From positions 62,001-126,000 of the forward strand of contig NZ_FUZC01000010.1 of the NCBI RefSeq assembly GCF_900168115.1: 64,000 bases of DNA. Direction: 5' to 3'. Positions 9,028-17,890 of the stretch are shown piece after piece (the first letter of the stretch is position 1; each line of letters starts with the position of its first letter). The translations under genes and the position numbers were made by a program. The DNA is from Salegentibacter salinarum. Lineage in GTDB: Bacteria; Bacteroidota; Bacteroidia; Flavobacteriales; Flavobacteriaceae. Under the pieces are notes generated by a model. That model made no database searches and was not told where the DNA came from. It was given only the letters and a program-made list of their open reading frames with translations.

Positions 9028-9660
9028 ATGAGCAATATAAAAGCTTTACAATGGCGTTATGCTACAAAAAAGTTCGATCCTGAAAAAATACTCTCTATAG
9101 AGAAAATAAACATTCTTAAAGAAGCTTTTAATTTAACTGCCACATCTTATGGCTTACAACCTTTAAAAATGGTTGTTGTTCGCAATAAAGAATTGCAGGA
9201 ACAATTAAAAACCGCCTCCTGGGAACAGCAACAGTTAAATACTGCTTCTCATGTTTTAGTGATTTGTATTGAAAAAAAAGTAGATAAAAATTTTATTGAA
9301 AAATACTTCAAAAGGGTAAAACATATACGCGAAACTCCAGATGATATTTTAGATCCTTTTAAAAGATCTCTGGTTGAAAGTTTTGAATCTAAGGCGGAAG
9401 AAGAAGTGCACGCCTGGGCTATAAATCAGGCTTATTTAACTTTAGGAACACTTTTAACCGTTTGTGCTACCGAGGAAATAGATGCCTGCCCAATGGAGGG
9501 TTTTAAACCCGATAAATATGATGAACTCCTTAAATTAAGCGATCATAATTTAAGGTCGGTATTGGTTTTACCGGTAGGTTATCGCGCAGAAGACGATATG
9601 TTTTCTGAATTTAAAAAGGTGAGAAGACCTTTAGATGATGTAATTATTGAAGTAAATTAA
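9028..9660 (+). CDS. Nitroreductase family NAD(P)H-dependent oxidoreductase
   Basis: The 210-residue FMN flavoprotein is of the NfsB type. It opens with LQWRYATKKFDPEKIL, the usual FMN-phosphate binding RYATKKFD motif near residues 8-16. It continues with TATSYGLQPLKMVVV near 38-52 and ends with VLPVGYRAEDD. The HAWAINQAYLTLGTLLTVCATEEIDACPMEG segment (130-160) is the characteristic helix that packs on the flavin. Members reduce nitroaromatics, quinones or flavins in the cytosol. The gene stands alone with its own promoter and converges with ribBA (4 bp overlap). Confidence 0.92.
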   Translation: MSNIKALQWRYATKKFDPEKILSIEKINILKEAFNLTATSYGLQPLKMVVVRNKELQEQLKTASWEQQQLNTASHVLVICIEKKVDKNFIEKYFKRVKHIRETPDDILDPFKRSLVESFESKAEEEVHAWAINQAYLTLGTLLTVCATEEIDACPMEGFKPDKYDELLKLSDHNLRSVLVLPVGYRAEDDMFSEFKKVRRPLDDVIIEVN

Positions 9661-10805
9661 TAATTAACGTACCGGGTAATTTCAAGTCCGTAGCCAATCA
9701 TACCAACACGCTTGGTTTGTTGGGAATTAGAAAGCAACTTGATTTTATGAATTTCCAGGTCGTGCAGAATCTGGGCACCGATTCCAAAATCTTTATTATC
9801 CATATTAATTGGCGGAGCTTTAACTTCGCCTTTTTTCTGTCGTTCTTTTAGCTCTGCAAGGCGTGGCAATAAATTTAAAGATTGTAAGGCAGGATTTATA
9901 AAAACAATTGCTCCGCGGCCTTCTTCGTTAATAGCCCTGAACATATTATCCAGTTTCTTGTCGGCGTCATTGGTTAGTGTTCCTAGAATGTCGTTATTAA
10001 TCAAGGTAGAATTTACCCTAACCAGAATTTCTTCATTATTTTTCCAGCTACCTTTTGTAAGTGCCAAATGAACCTGGTTATTTGTAGTCTGGCGATAAGC
10101 TCTTAATCTAAATTTTCCAAAACGGGTATCCAGATCAAAATCTTCCTTCTTTTCAATTAAAGAATCATGTTGCATTCTATAAGCTACTAAATCTTCAATT
10201 GAAACTATTTTAAGATCGAATTTTTGCGCAACTTCCACTAACTCCGGAAGCCTGGCCATTGACCCATCTTCGTTCATTATCTCAACAATAACTCCTGCAG
10301 GTTCAAAACCGGCGAGCCTGGCAAAATCTATTGCAGCTTCGGTATGTCCTGTTCTTCGTAATACACCGCCTTCTTTCGCTTTAAGCGGAAATATATGCCC
10401 GGGACGGTTAAGGTCTATAGGTTTGGTTTCTGGATCTATTAAAGATTGAATGGTTTTAGCCCTGTCTGAAGCTGAAATTCCCGTGGTCACACCTTTTCCT
10501 CGCAAATCTACCGAAATGGTAAAACCGGTTTCCATAGGATCGGTATTGTTGCTCACCATCATTTCCAGTTTCAGGTTTTTGCAACGTTCTTCGGTAATTG
10601 GTGCGCAAATGAGTCCGCGGCCGTGAGTAGCCATAAAGTTAATCATTTCCGGAGTCACCTTTTCTGCGGCTGCAACAAAATCTCCTTCATTCTCCCTGTC
10701 TTCATCATCTACCACAATAATTACCTTCCCTTCACGAATATCGTCTATTGCTTCCTGGATGCTGTGAAGTTTAAGGGGAGTTTGGGTAGTGGTTTCCTGA
10801 GCCAT
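9657..10805 (-). CDS. ribB: 3,4-dihydroxy-2-butanone 4-phosphate synthase fused to a degenerate GTP cyclohydrolase II domain
   Basis: The RibB domain (about residues 10-210) is intact: [31 protein letters not shown] and [17 protein letters not shown] are all present. It makes the four-carbon riboflavin precursor from ribulose 5-phosphate. The C-terminal RibA-like domain keeps the fold ([27 protein letters not shown]). However, the three zinc cysteines of the C-LTGD...CDC motif are Leu, Asn and Ala, in VNSTLINND...[19 protein letters not shown] is replaced by NPALQSLNL. It should not hydrolyse GTP. I chose the MAQETT start at 10805 over 10829. It is last in the ftsK-lolA-lptF-ribBA run. Confidence 0.93.
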   Translation of the reverse strand: MAQETTTQTPLKLHSIQEAIDDIREGKVIIVVDDEDRENEGDFVAAAEKVTPEMINFMATHGRGLICAPITEERCKNLKLEMMVSNNTDPMETGFTISVDLRGKGVTTGISASDRAKTIQSLIDPETKPIDLNRPGHIFPLKAKEGGVLRRTGHTEAAIDFARLAGFEPAGVIVEIMNEDGSMARLPELVEVAQKFDLKIVSIEDLVAYRMQHDSLIEKKEDFDLDTRFGKFRLRAYRQTTNNQVHLALTKGSWKNNEEILVRVNSTLINNDILGTLTNDADKKLDNMFRAINEEGRGAIVFINPALQSLNLLPRLAELKERQKKGEVKAPPINMDNKDFGIGAQILHDLEIHKIKLLSNSQQTKRVGMIGYGLEITRYVNY

Positions 10806-10835
10806 GTTGTGTGTTATTTTGGGCTGCAAAGATAT

Positions 10836-12284
10836 TTAATCTATTTTTCTTTTCGGCTTAATAATACCAGCTTTTTTAAGAGCTTTGCGGATAGGTTCAG
10901 TAATATTATCAAAAGCAAAAAGACCCTGGTCTGTAGTAGCCCTATAGGTAAGGTAAATTCCCAACGGCAGCATAATTAATGTAGAAAGCCAGGTGGCCAA
11001 GAACGGACTTACACTACCATCTTCAGCACTGTTTTTAGCAAATATGCCAATAAAGTGGTAGGTAAGAAAAAGTAAAATTGCTACAACCATAGGTAAACCC
11101 ATTCCTCCTTTTCTAATTATGGCACCTAAAGGTGCACCTACAAAAAATAAAATAATACAGGCTGCTGCCAGTACGTACTTTTCGTGTAGGGCTATTTCAA
11201 ATTTATTAAGTTGTTTGGTAGAATTCTTTAATTCAGATTTTTTAATATTTAGATGCGAAAGAGCGCCATTTATAGACCCAAGGGATAGATTAACAATTTG
11301 AACAGCCTGGTAGATATCGTATTCTTCTAGAATAGTACTTTCTATCTCTTTTATGGAATCTGACGGATTAAGATTTACTTCAATTTTATCAAAATCTGTA
11401 CGGCGGTACATATTTTCACTAAGATTTCTTTTCTTTTCGTTATGGGAAGTAGAAAATGAATCTATACTCTGCTTGAGTTCAGAAATATTAAGCATTCCCT
11501 GGGTGTTACTGTAACTTTCATCTTCCAGGTCTACGTTATTAAAATCTGAAAGATCCAGGTTTATGGTATATTCTTCAAAATAACTCTTGGCAAAGGGTTT
11601 ATTCCTTCTTTTTGAATAATCTGATGGTTGAATTTCGTCGTAATAATTACCGTCTTTTAGAATTAGGGAAAGTACATCAGAATCTGTGCTACCCATTAAT
11701 TCCCCTTCCTTAGCTTTCATCACAGTAAAGTTTCCGCTGCGGGCTGTTTTTTTATGGATAATAACATCGGTTAGATATTCACCATTATCACCACTTTTAT
11801 CATCTACTTTAATATTTATAGTTCCTAAATCGTTAAAAACACCTTCGGTAATGGCCATTGCCGGTTTTAATTTGGCAATATTCTTTCTGAGGTTTATAGA
11901 TTTATATTCAGCGGCGGGGATTACATTATTTGCAAAAAAGAAAGCGGTAACACTCACTAGTAGAATGAAGAAAGTTAAGCTACGCATCGCTCTTTGAAGT
12001 GAAATCCCGGAAGATTTCATTGCTGCAAACTCATAATTTTCAGCAAAATTACCAAAAGTCATTATGGAAGTAAGCAGAATGGTAAGAGGTAAAACCAGTG
12101 GCACCAGTTTAGGAGAAAAATAAAGAAGGAATTTGAAAATTATTTCGGTATCCAAATCTTTTCCTGCCAGTTCACCTATGTACAACCAAATGGTTTGGAG
12201 TACAAAGATGAACATTAGGATGATAAAAACTGTAAAAAACGTTTTTAGGTAACTGGTGAGTATGTACCGGTCTAATATTTTCAA
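10836..12284 (-). CDS. LptF/LptG-family permease (YjgP/YjgQ)
   Basis: The 482-residue inner-membrane protein has three N-terminal helices (about residues 12-35, 55-80, 98-120), a long periplasmic beta-jellyroll-like region (130-365) and three C-terminal helices (370-460). This is the layout of the LptF/LptG subunits of the lipopolysaccharide export ABC transporter LptB2FG. The start MKILDRYILTSYLK is the family's usual N-terminus, but the codon is TTG. An in-frame TAG three codons upstream and the absence of any nearby ATG make TTG the only option. The start sits just after the lolA stop, so translation is probably coupled. The periplasmic region is longer than in proteobacterial LptF/G. Confidence 0.9.
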   Translation of the reverse strand: MKILDRYILTSYLKTFFTVFIILMFIFVLQTIWLYIGELAGKDLDTEIIFKFLLYFSPKLVPLVLPLTILLTSIMTFGNFAENYEFAAMKSSGISLQRAMRSLTFFILLVSVTAFFFANNVIPAAEYKSINLRKNIAKLKPAMAITEGVFNDLGTINIKVDDKSGDNGEYLTDVIIHKKTARSGNFTVMKAKEGELMGSTDSDVLSLILKDGNYYDEIQPSDYSKRRNKPFAKSYFEEYTINLDLSDFNNVDLEDESYSNTQGMLNISELKQSIDSFSTSHNEKKRNLSENMYRRTDFDKIEVNLNPSDSIKEIESTILEEYDIYQAVQIVNLSLGSINGALSHLNIKKSELKNSTKQLNKFEIALHEKYVLAAACIILFFVGAPLGAIIRKGGMGLPMVVAILLFLTYHFIGIFAKNSAEDGSVSPFLATWLSTLIMLPLGIYLTYRATTDQGLFAFDNITEPIRKALKKAGIIKPKRKID

Positions 12285-12285
12285 T

Positions 12286-12927
12286 TTAGTCTAATCTATT
12301 GATGTAAAAATCTTCGTAACGATCTTCTTCAAAGGTAAAAAGGTTTTGTGCCAGTTCCTGGTCGGTTTTAAAGCTTTTTACGGTAATAGTTATCTTGGTA
12401 TTATTATCCTGGGTTTGGATAAGATTATAAATATGTTTGGTTTGGCTATCTATTCCCAATAGGATATTCTTAACCTCGGCATCACTATCTTTTGGCGTTA
12501 ATTTTACATACTGAATTTTACGACCATTTAAATTTTGAGCGGCGTCCATCTCATAGGTATAACCTTCTTCATAAAAAGTAAACATTTTTGACGGAGTAAT
12601 ATTATTTTCTTCCTCTTCAACATAGGTAGAAATATTTATCTCTTCATCTTCAGGAATAATGGTGTAAATCTTCTCTCCATCAAACATTTGGGTAGTCCCC
12701 ATTAGATTCAGTACATATTTTTCCCCTTTAATACTTACATCCCCACGCGTTTCCTGGTTTACATTCGCAGCATTATTTTGTAGGGTGTATTTAAAGTCTA
12801 TCACCATATTGTCATAGCTTTTAACCTTCGAAGAAACTTCGTTTAAAAGATTTTCGGCTTTTTGAGAATTCTGGGCATTTAAGCTAATGGTGAAAACAGC
12901 GAGCGTAATAAAAATTAAATTTTTCAT
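12286..12927 (-). CDS. lolA: Outer-membrane lipoprotein carrier LolA family protein
   Basis: The 213-residue periplasmic protein has a signal peptide (MKNLIFITLAVFTISLNAQ) and the LolA-type half-barrel pattern. The sequence NLLNEVSSKVKSYDNMVIDFKYTL is followed by strands containing GDVSIKGEKYVLNLMGTTQMFDGEKIYT (residues about 60-90) and a C-terminal NLFTFEEDRYEDFYINRLD. In Proteobacteria LolA ferries lipoproteins across the periplasm. Bacteroidota often carry several relatives with unproven partners. It sits between ftsK and lptF, 15 bp and 1 bp away, an envelope-biogenesis setting. Confidence 0.87.
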   Translation of the reverse strand: MKNLIFITLAVFTISLNAQNSQKAENLLNEVSSKVKSYDNMVIDFKYTLQNNAANVNQETRGDVSIKGEKYVLNLMGTTQMFDGEKIYTIIPEDEEINISTYVEEEENNITPSKMFTFYEEGYTYEMDAAQNLNGRKIQYVKLTPKDSDAEVKNILLGIDSQTKHIYNLIQTQDNNTKITITVKSFKTDQELAQNLFTFEEDRYEDFYINRLD

Positions 12928-12942
12928 TTTAGTAATAGGGTA

Positions 12943-15312
12943 TTATTCTTCATTTAATAATTGATCTAAGGCTGCAAGATCGGTCACTAAAACCTGTCGG
13001 GCTTTACTTCCTTCAAAAGGTCCTACAATGCCGGCTGCTTCTAATTGATCTATGATCCTGCCGGCGCGATTGTACCCTAATTTTAGTTTACGTTGCAGCA
13101 AAGAAGCGGAGCCTTGTTGAGCGGTAACGATCACCTCGGCGGCTTCCCTAAAGAGTTTATCTCTTTCGCTAACATCTATATCAACACCTGTGCCACTATC
13201 GTCGGCTTCGTAAGCCGGAAGTTGATGCGCCTCGGGATATGCTTTTTGAGAGCCGATAAATTCGGTTATTTTATCAACTTCAGGAGTATCTACAAAAGCA
13301 CACTGTAAACGCCTTAATTCATTCCCCTGGGTGAAGAGCATATCTCCACGCCCAATTAGCTGATCTGCCCCCTGGCCGTCTAAAATCGTCCTGGAATCTA
13401 TTTTTGAAGTTACCCTGAATGCGATCCTTGCCGGGAAGTTTGCTTTTATAATCCCCGTAATTACATTTACCGATGGTCTTTGTGTAGCAATTATTAAGTG
13501 TATTCCAATCGCACGGGCCAGCTGTGCTAAACGGGCAATTGGGGTTTCTACTTCTTTCCCGGCGGTCATTATTAAATCGGCAAATTCATCTACTACCAAT
13601 ACGATATATGGAAGGAATTTATGGCCGTTCTCGGGATTTAATTTTCTGGCTTTAAACTTAACGTTGTATTCTTTAATATTACGAACCATAGCGTCTTTAA
13701 GCAGCTCGTAACGATTATCCATTTCAATACATAAAGAATTTAGCGTATTGATCACCTTTGTGTTATCGGTAATAATCGCATCTCCCGAATCCGGTAATTT
13801 AGCGAGATAATGTCTTTCAATTTTATTGAAAAGCGTGAGTTCTACTTTTTTAGGATCTACCAGCACAAATTTTACTTCAGCAGGATGTTTGCTGTAGAGT
13901 AGGGAAGTAAGAATAGCATTCAAGCCAACCGATTTACCCTGGCCTGTAGCACCGGCCATAAGCATATGTGGCATTTTTGCCAGGTCTACCACAAAAGTTT
14001 CGTTAGAAATGGTTTTTCCCAGTGCCATTGGTAATTCCATTTCTGCATTCTGAAATTTTGGTGAAGCGATTACCGAACGCATAGAGACAATAGTCGCGTT
14101 TTTATTGGGAACTTCAATACCAATAGTTCCTTTACCGGGAATTGGCGCAATAATTCGAATTCCCAAGGCTGAGAGAGAAAGCGCAATATCGTCTTCCAGG
14201 TTTTTGATTTTTGAAATCCTAATTCCTGCCTCCGGCACAATTTCGTATAGTGTTACCGTTGGGCCAACCGTAGCTTTAATTTGAGCAATCTCAATTTTGT
14301 AGTTTTTAAGCGTGTCTACAATTCGGTTTTTGTGTTCTTCAAGCTCTTCCTGGTCTACCGTAATGCCGCCACCATATTCCTGAAGCAAATCCAGGGTTGG
14401 GAATTTATAATTACTCAGTTCTAAAGTGGGATCAAATTCCCCAAAATCTTTTACAATTTTATTACTGATTTTATCCTCATCCAACTCTTCTTCCTGGGCC
14501 GTTTCTACTTCCATTTCTACCTCTTCAGGCTCAACCGGTCTGGGTTTTGGAGTAGGAGCCGGTTTTTCTTCTTTTGGCGGCGTGGTATCCAGTTTTATTT
14601 CTGCTGAAGATTTTTCAGCGGGTTTTTCAGTTTTTGGGATTGATTTTTCTTTCCAGTCGGTTTCTTCTTCTGTAGCTGAAAGTTCTTCTTTATTCGATTG
14701 AAATTCTTTGTTTAGACTGTCTTTTTTAGACTTCAGAAATCCTCCTATTAATTCGGGAGTAAGATTCAGTCTTAAAGTTAAATAAGCAGTGAAGAGGAAT
14801 AGCATTAATAAAATCGTTCCGAAGAAACCTAAATAGTCCTGAAGAAAATCGTTCATTTCAAACCCAATTCTACCACCCAGAAGCGGATTTTCTGCAGCGA
14901 AAAATCCGAAGAAAATAGCCAGCCAAAGCATAATTAAAATGCCCCAAAACCAGGATTCTCTAAGTTTTGTAGATTTTACGTCAAGAAAAAGATGAAAACC
15001 GGTGTAGCTTACCAAAATTGAAAAGATAAACGCGGCAATGCCAAAACCCTGGTACATAAAAAAGTCGCTTACCGCGGCGCCAAATTTACTTAGCCAGTTT
15101 TTGGTTTCTATTTCCCGGTTTGAGAATTCACCAAGCGTACTCTGGTCTACCTGCCAGTTGAATAGAAAGGAAATGAATGCAACGCTTAGCGCTAGGCCAA
15201 ATAACATTAAGAAACTGCCTAAAACTACCTTTTGTTGCCGGTTAAGTTTAAAGGAAAATTTAGTCGACTTTTTCCCGGTGCTTGTTTTAGTCCTGGTTTT
15301 CTTTTTGGCCAT
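12943..15312 (-). CDS. ftsK: DNA translocase FtsK/SpoIIIE
   Basis: The protein is a hexameric ATP-driven DNA pump at the division septum. Four N-terminal membrane helices (about residues 25-190) are followed by an acidic, Pro/Glu-rich linker (200-300) and the motor. The motor shows Walker A GATGQGKSVGLNA, Walker B VLVVDEFADL and the IATQRPSVNVITG and RIAFRVTSKIDSRTILD motifs. A winged-helix gamma domain (LLQRKLKLGYNRAGRIIDQLE) ends the protein. I place the start at MAKKKTRTK (15312) rather than 15345, because the predicted -7 box lies between the two. First gene of the ftsK-lolA-lptF-ribBA run. Confidence 0.96.
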   Translation of the reverse strand: MAKKKTRTKTSTGKKSTKFSFKLNRQQKVVLGSFLMLFGLALSVAFISFLFNWQVDQSTLGEFSNREIETKNWLSKFGAAVSDFFMYQGFGIAAFIFSILVSYTGFHLFLDVKSTKLRESWFWGILIMLWLAIFFGFFAAENPLLGGRIGFEMNDFLQDYLGFFGTILLMLFLFTAYLTLRLNLTPELIGGFLKSKKDSLNKEFQSNKEELSATEEETDWKEKSIPKTEKPAEKSSAEIKLDTTPPKEEKPAPTPKPRPVEPEEVEMEVETAQEEELDEDKISNKIVKDFGEFDPTLELSNYKFPTLDLLQEYGGGITVDQEELEEHKNRIVDTLKNYKIEIAQIKATVGPTVTLYEIVPEAGIRISKIKNLEDDIALSLSALGIRIIAPIPGKGTIGIEVPNKNATIVSMRSVIASPKFQNAEMELPMALGKTISNETFVVDLAKMPHMLMAGATGQGKSVGLNAILTSLLYSKHPAEVKFVLVDPKKVELTLFNKIERHYLAKLPDSGDAIITDNTKVINTLNSLCIEMDNRYELLKDAMVRNIKEYNVKFKARKLNPENGHKFLPYIVLVVDEFADLIMTAGKEVETPIARLAQLARAIGIHLIIATQRPSVNVITGIIKANFPARIAFRVTSKIDSRTILDGQGADQLIGRGDMLFTQGNELRRLQCAFVDTPEVDKITEFIGSQKAYPEAHQLPAYEADDSGTGVDIDVSERDKLFREAAEVIVTAQQGSASLLQRKLKLGYNRAGRIIDQLEAAGIVGPFEGSKARQVLVTDLAALDQLLNEE

Positions 15313-15333
15313 AGATGATTTGTAGGATTTTGA

Positions 15334-15342
15334 GCAAAAATA
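15334..15342 (-). promoter_or_regulatory. Promoter -7 box of ftsK
   Basis: On the minus strand this reads TATTTTTGC, an exact TAnnTTTG box, with TTA (for TTG) 20 bases upstream at 15365-15363. It gives a leader of roughly 15 nt to the ATG at 15312 and argues against the upstream start at 15345. Confidence 0.5.
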
Positions 15343-15503
15343 CAAATTAGCCCCGTCTAAAATAAAGAAAATTGCTTTCAGTTTATCGGGCGCTGTCTTG
15401 TATGCTTAAACGTTCAAATCTAAGCAATTATTTTTTGAGAAGTAGCGCTTACAAATATGCAGAATTTAAAAGCCTAAGCTTGTGAAACCTACTGAAGATA
15501 ATT

Positions 15504-15866
15504 TCAGAAAATATAAGGGAAGTAAATAAACACGCCAATAATAACCGCGGTTACTGCGGCGATAAACACTGAACCGGCAGCAATATCTTTTATATGGCCG
15601 ATTTTACTGTGAAAGTCTGGATGCACAAAATCTGCCATTGCTTCAATTCCTGAGTTTAGACCTTCTGCAGTCATCACAAGCCCTATTGCTACAAACTGAA
15701 ACATCCATTCGGTTTTGGTAATACCAAAGAAATAACCGGTAATACACATAATAATGGCCAGCACAAATTGCACTTGTATGCTCTGCTCGTGTTTTAGTAA
15801 CAACCAGGCACCTTTAATGGCATAGCCGCCTCCTCTAATTCTTTTTCCGAGGAAACTATCCCGCAT
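15504..15866 (-). CDS. dgkA: Diacylglycerol kinase/undecaprenol kinase family (DgkA)
   Basis: The 120-residue integral membrane kinase has three helices (about residues 33-50, 53-72, 98-118). It carries the family signature EGLNSGIEAMADFV near 70-83 with the catalytic Glu, followed by KIGHIKDIAAGSVFIAA. Gram-positive relatives phosphorylate undecaprenol and proteobacterial DgkA phosphorylates diacylglycerol; which applies here is not known. The start overlaps the tpx stop by one base, so the two are translationally linked. It lies about 190 bp upstream of the ftsK start. Confidence 0.92.
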   Translation of the reverse strand: MRDSFLGKRIRGGGYAIKGAWLLLKHEQSIQVQFVLAIIMCITGYFFGITKTEWMFQFVAIGLVMTAEGLNSGIEAMADFVHPDFHSKIGHIKDIAAGSVFIAAVTAVIIGVFIYFPYIF

Positions 15867-16366
15867 TATAACAGGGTTTTAAGGGCAGCGAGATAATCTG
15901 GTTCTTCCCCAATTTCAGGAACTTGCTGGCTGTGGATTACATTTCCGTTTTCATCTAATACGATTACAACGCGGGAAAGCAAAGCCTCAAATGGACCGTC
16001 CATAATTTCCAGTCCGTAATCTTTTCCAAAGTTTCTATCTCTAAAATCTGACAGGTTAATTACATTTTCCAAACCTTCATCGTTTACAAAACGTTTTTGA
16101 GCAAATGGTAGATCACGGGAAATGCAAAGTACGACAGTATTTTCAAGCTCTGTAGCACGTTCGTTGAATTTTCTAACTGAAGTAGCACAAACCCCGGTAT
16201 CTATGCTGGGAAAAATATTAAGAATTACGCGCTTTCCTTTAAAATCGTTTAAAGTTGCGGTACTAAGATCTGATTTAATGAGAGCGAAATGGGGTGCTCT
16301 CTCTCCTTTTTCTGGAAGGTTGCCATAGGTGTTAATTTTTTCACCTTTTAATGTTATTTGCGACAT
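15866..16366 (-). CDS. tpx: Thiol peroxidase (Tpx) lacking the usual resolving cysteine
   Basis: The 166-residue atypical 2-Cys peroxiredoxin reduces alkyl and hydrogen peroxides in the cell. The peroxidatic Cys60 sits in NIFPSIDTGVCATSVRKFN. Cys81 in VVLCISRDLPFAQKRF matches the non-essential Cys82 of E. coli Tpx. The E. coli resolving Cys95 (RFCGAEG) is here RFVNDEG, a Val. The protein may thus work through Cys81 or as a 1-Cys enzyme with a thioredoxin, several of which are encoded nearby. It is the first gene of a tpx-dgkA pair, downstream of the trx/prx operon and its terminator. Confidence 0.93.
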   Translation of the reverse strand: MSQITLKGEKINTYGNLPEKGERAPHFALIKSDLSTATLNDFKGKRVILNIFPSIDTGVCATSVRKFNERATELENTVVLCISRDLPFAQKRFVNDEGLENVINLSDFRDRNFGKDYGLEIMDGPFEALLSRVVIVLDENGNVIHSQQVPEIGEEPDYLAALKTLL

Positions 16367-16444
16367 GGATGTTTTTTCTATTAAAATTGGATTGATAAAT
16401 TTAGAACATCTCTTTTAGGGATTTACTAAAATTATCATAAAAAC

Positions 16445-16478
16445 AAAGGGCTGCCTTAATATAAGACAGCCCTTTTTA
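16445..16478 (-). terminator. Terminator of the prx-trx operon
   Basis: AAAGGGCTG (16445-16453) pairs with CAGCCCTTT (16467-16475). On the minus strand, the direction of the operon ending at 16501, the stem is followed by TTTGTTTTT. It separates this operon from tpx. Confidence 0.8.
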
Positions 16479-16500
16479 AATTATAATCAAAACGCGATTC

Positions 16501-16749
16501 TTAACGGTCTATAGAACCAACTACTTTTTGCATAAAGTTATTGCAGGCATCTTTTTCAGGAGTTCCTCCATCAATAGAATGTTTTACTTCTACAGCGCCG
16601 CATAAGTTCGAGATTAATTCACCTATCACATCCATTTCCTCGTCTTTAACTGAACGGTGTTCAGTATAACTTTCAAGTACTTCTATGGTATGTTCCAGCT
16701 TTTGAACTTCGTTCTCGCGTGCTAAATGTTTAATTACTGGTAACTTCAT
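16501..16749 (-). CDS. Small conserved Bacteroidota protein (DUF6952-like)
   Basis: The 82-residue soluble, mostly helical protein has no membrane segment. It carries two cysteines (in SNLCGAVEV and KDACNNFMQKV). I recall a small Bacteroidota-only family (DUF6952) of this size beside thioredoxin genes, but the match is from memory. Its start overlaps the thioredoxin stop by about 20 bp in another frame, and a strong terminator follows. Its position as last gene of prx-trx-X suggests a role in thiol or peroxide metabolism; the function is unknown. Confidence 0.7.
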   Translation of the reverse strand: MKLPVIKHLARENEVQKLEHTIEVLESYTEHRSVKDEEMDVIGELISNLCGAVEVKHSIDGGTPEKDACNNFMQKVVGSIDR

Positions 16750-17044
16750 TTACTAGGTCTTTTAAAGGTTCAAATTTATTAGTTTGTACCTGGTTTACGA
16801 GACTTCCGTTTTTAAAAGTGGCAAAAGTTGGCAGGTTATCTACCTTAGCCAGTTTTCTGGATTCCGGATATTTTTCAGCATCTACCAACAAGAACGTAGC
16901 GTTCTCATTTTCTGAAGCCAATTTTTTGAATTTAGGCTTCATTAATCGGCAGTTACCACACCATCCGGCCATATACTGTACCACAACGGTTTCGTTTTCT
17001 GAAACTATCTCGTTTAAATTATCCTGTTCTAATTCTTTTATCAT
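16730..17044 (-). CDS. Thioredoxin-family protein with WCGNC active site
   Basis: The 104-residue single thioredoxin fold has the active site in VVQYMAGWCGNCRLMKPKF near residues 26-42. The usual CGPC is CGNC, which shifts the redox potential and is seen in specialised thioredoxins. The cis-Pro loop DNLPTFATFKNG is intact. It has no signal peptide, so it is cytosolic. It begins 21 bp after the peroxiredoxin stop and overlaps the next small gene, and is probably the dedicated reductant of that peroxiredoxin (inference from the operon). Confidence 0.9.
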   Translation of the reverse strand: MIKELEQDNLNEIVSENETVVVQYMAGWCGNCRLMKPKFKKLASENENATFLLVDAEKYPESRKLAKVDNLPTFATFKNGSLVNQVQTNKFEPLKDLVNEVTSN

Positions 17045-17065
17045 AACAATCTTTTTCCCTTTTTC

Positions 17066-17704
17066 TTAGTTTAAGCTTAGGTAAGAAGCAACCCCGTCTC
17101 TATCGGCACTCATTGCATCTTTACCTTCTTCCCAGTTTGCAGGACAAACCTCACCTTTTTCCTGTACGTGAGTATAAGCATCAACAAGTCTTAAGAATTC
17201 TGCTACATTTCTACCTAGTGGCATATCGTTTACTCCTTCGTGGAAGATTTTTCCATCTTCGTCAATAAGGTAAGTTGCACGGTAAGTAACGTTGTCTCCT
17301 TCTAAAGTAACATCTCCGGTTTCTTCGTCATAAGACTCTCCGGTAATGTCTAAAATTCCAAGACGAGAACTTAGGTTCCTGTTAGAATCTGCAAGGATTG
17401 GGTATTTAACGCCTTCAATGCCTCCATTATCTTTTGGAGTACTTAGCCAGGCGAAATGTACTTCTGGAGTATCACAAGAAGCTCCAACTACCATTACATT
17501 TCTTTTTTCAAATTCTTCTGCTGCTTTTTGGAAAGCGTGTAATTCTGTAGGGCAAACAAAGGTGAAATCTTTAGGGTACCAGAATAACAATACTTTTTTC
17601 TTGTTTTTCTGAGCTTCTTCCAAAATATTTAGTTGAAAGGTATCACCCATTTCATCCATTGCGTTTACGCTTAAATTTGGAAATTTTTTTCCTACTAATG
17701 ACAT
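17066..17704 (-). CDS. Typical 2-Cys peroxiredoxin (AhpC/Prx1 type)
   Basis: The 212-residue peroxiredoxin reduces peroxides using thioredoxin. The peroxidatic Cys is in FTFVCPTELHAF near residue 51 and the resolving Cys in KGEVCPANWEEGKDAM near residue 188. The Arg of the active site (TYRATYLID, near 137) is present. The extended C-terminus (SADRDGVASYLSLN) is longer than in AhpC. It lies upstream of the CGNC thioredoxin in a three-gene minus-strand operon with its own -7 box at 17750. Confidence 0.94.
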   Translation of the reverse strand: MSLVGKKFPNLSVNAMDEMGDTFQLNILEEAQKNKKKVLLFWYPKDFTFVCPTELHAFQKAAEEFEKRNVMVVGASCDTPEVHFAWLSTPKDNGGIEGVKYPILADSNRNLSSRLGILDITGESYDEETGDVTLEGDNVTYRATYLIDEDGKIFHEGVNDMPLGRNVAEFLRLVDAYTHVQEKGEVCPANWEEGKDAMSADRDGVASYLSLN

Positions 17705-17749
17705 ATTAATTCTGTTTTTTATTGGTTTAACTTACATTGTAATTCTGAT

Positions 17750-17758
17750 GCAAATTTA
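17750..17758 (-). promoter_or_regulatory. Promoter -7 box of the peroxiredoxin operon
   Basis: The minus strand reads TAAATTTGC, an exact TAnnTTTG match, about 45 bases before the ATG at 17704. No TTG is found 20 bases further up, so the support is one element only. Confidence 0.45.
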
Positions 17759-17890
17759 AGGAAAGTTTCCCCTTAAAAAAGTTATTGAAATTTTAAAATA
17801 CTATACAATAATAAGTTTTGCTTATTGCTTTTATGAAACTAAATAGATAAGTTTTATTTAGGAATTGTTTTATCAGTAAAAACAGGCAGT

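Noticed and set aside
14426-14701. Serine-rich 91-codon frame antisense to ftsK
   Set aside because: It mirrors the Pro/Glu-rich linker of FtsK; low-complexity shadow with no start signal.
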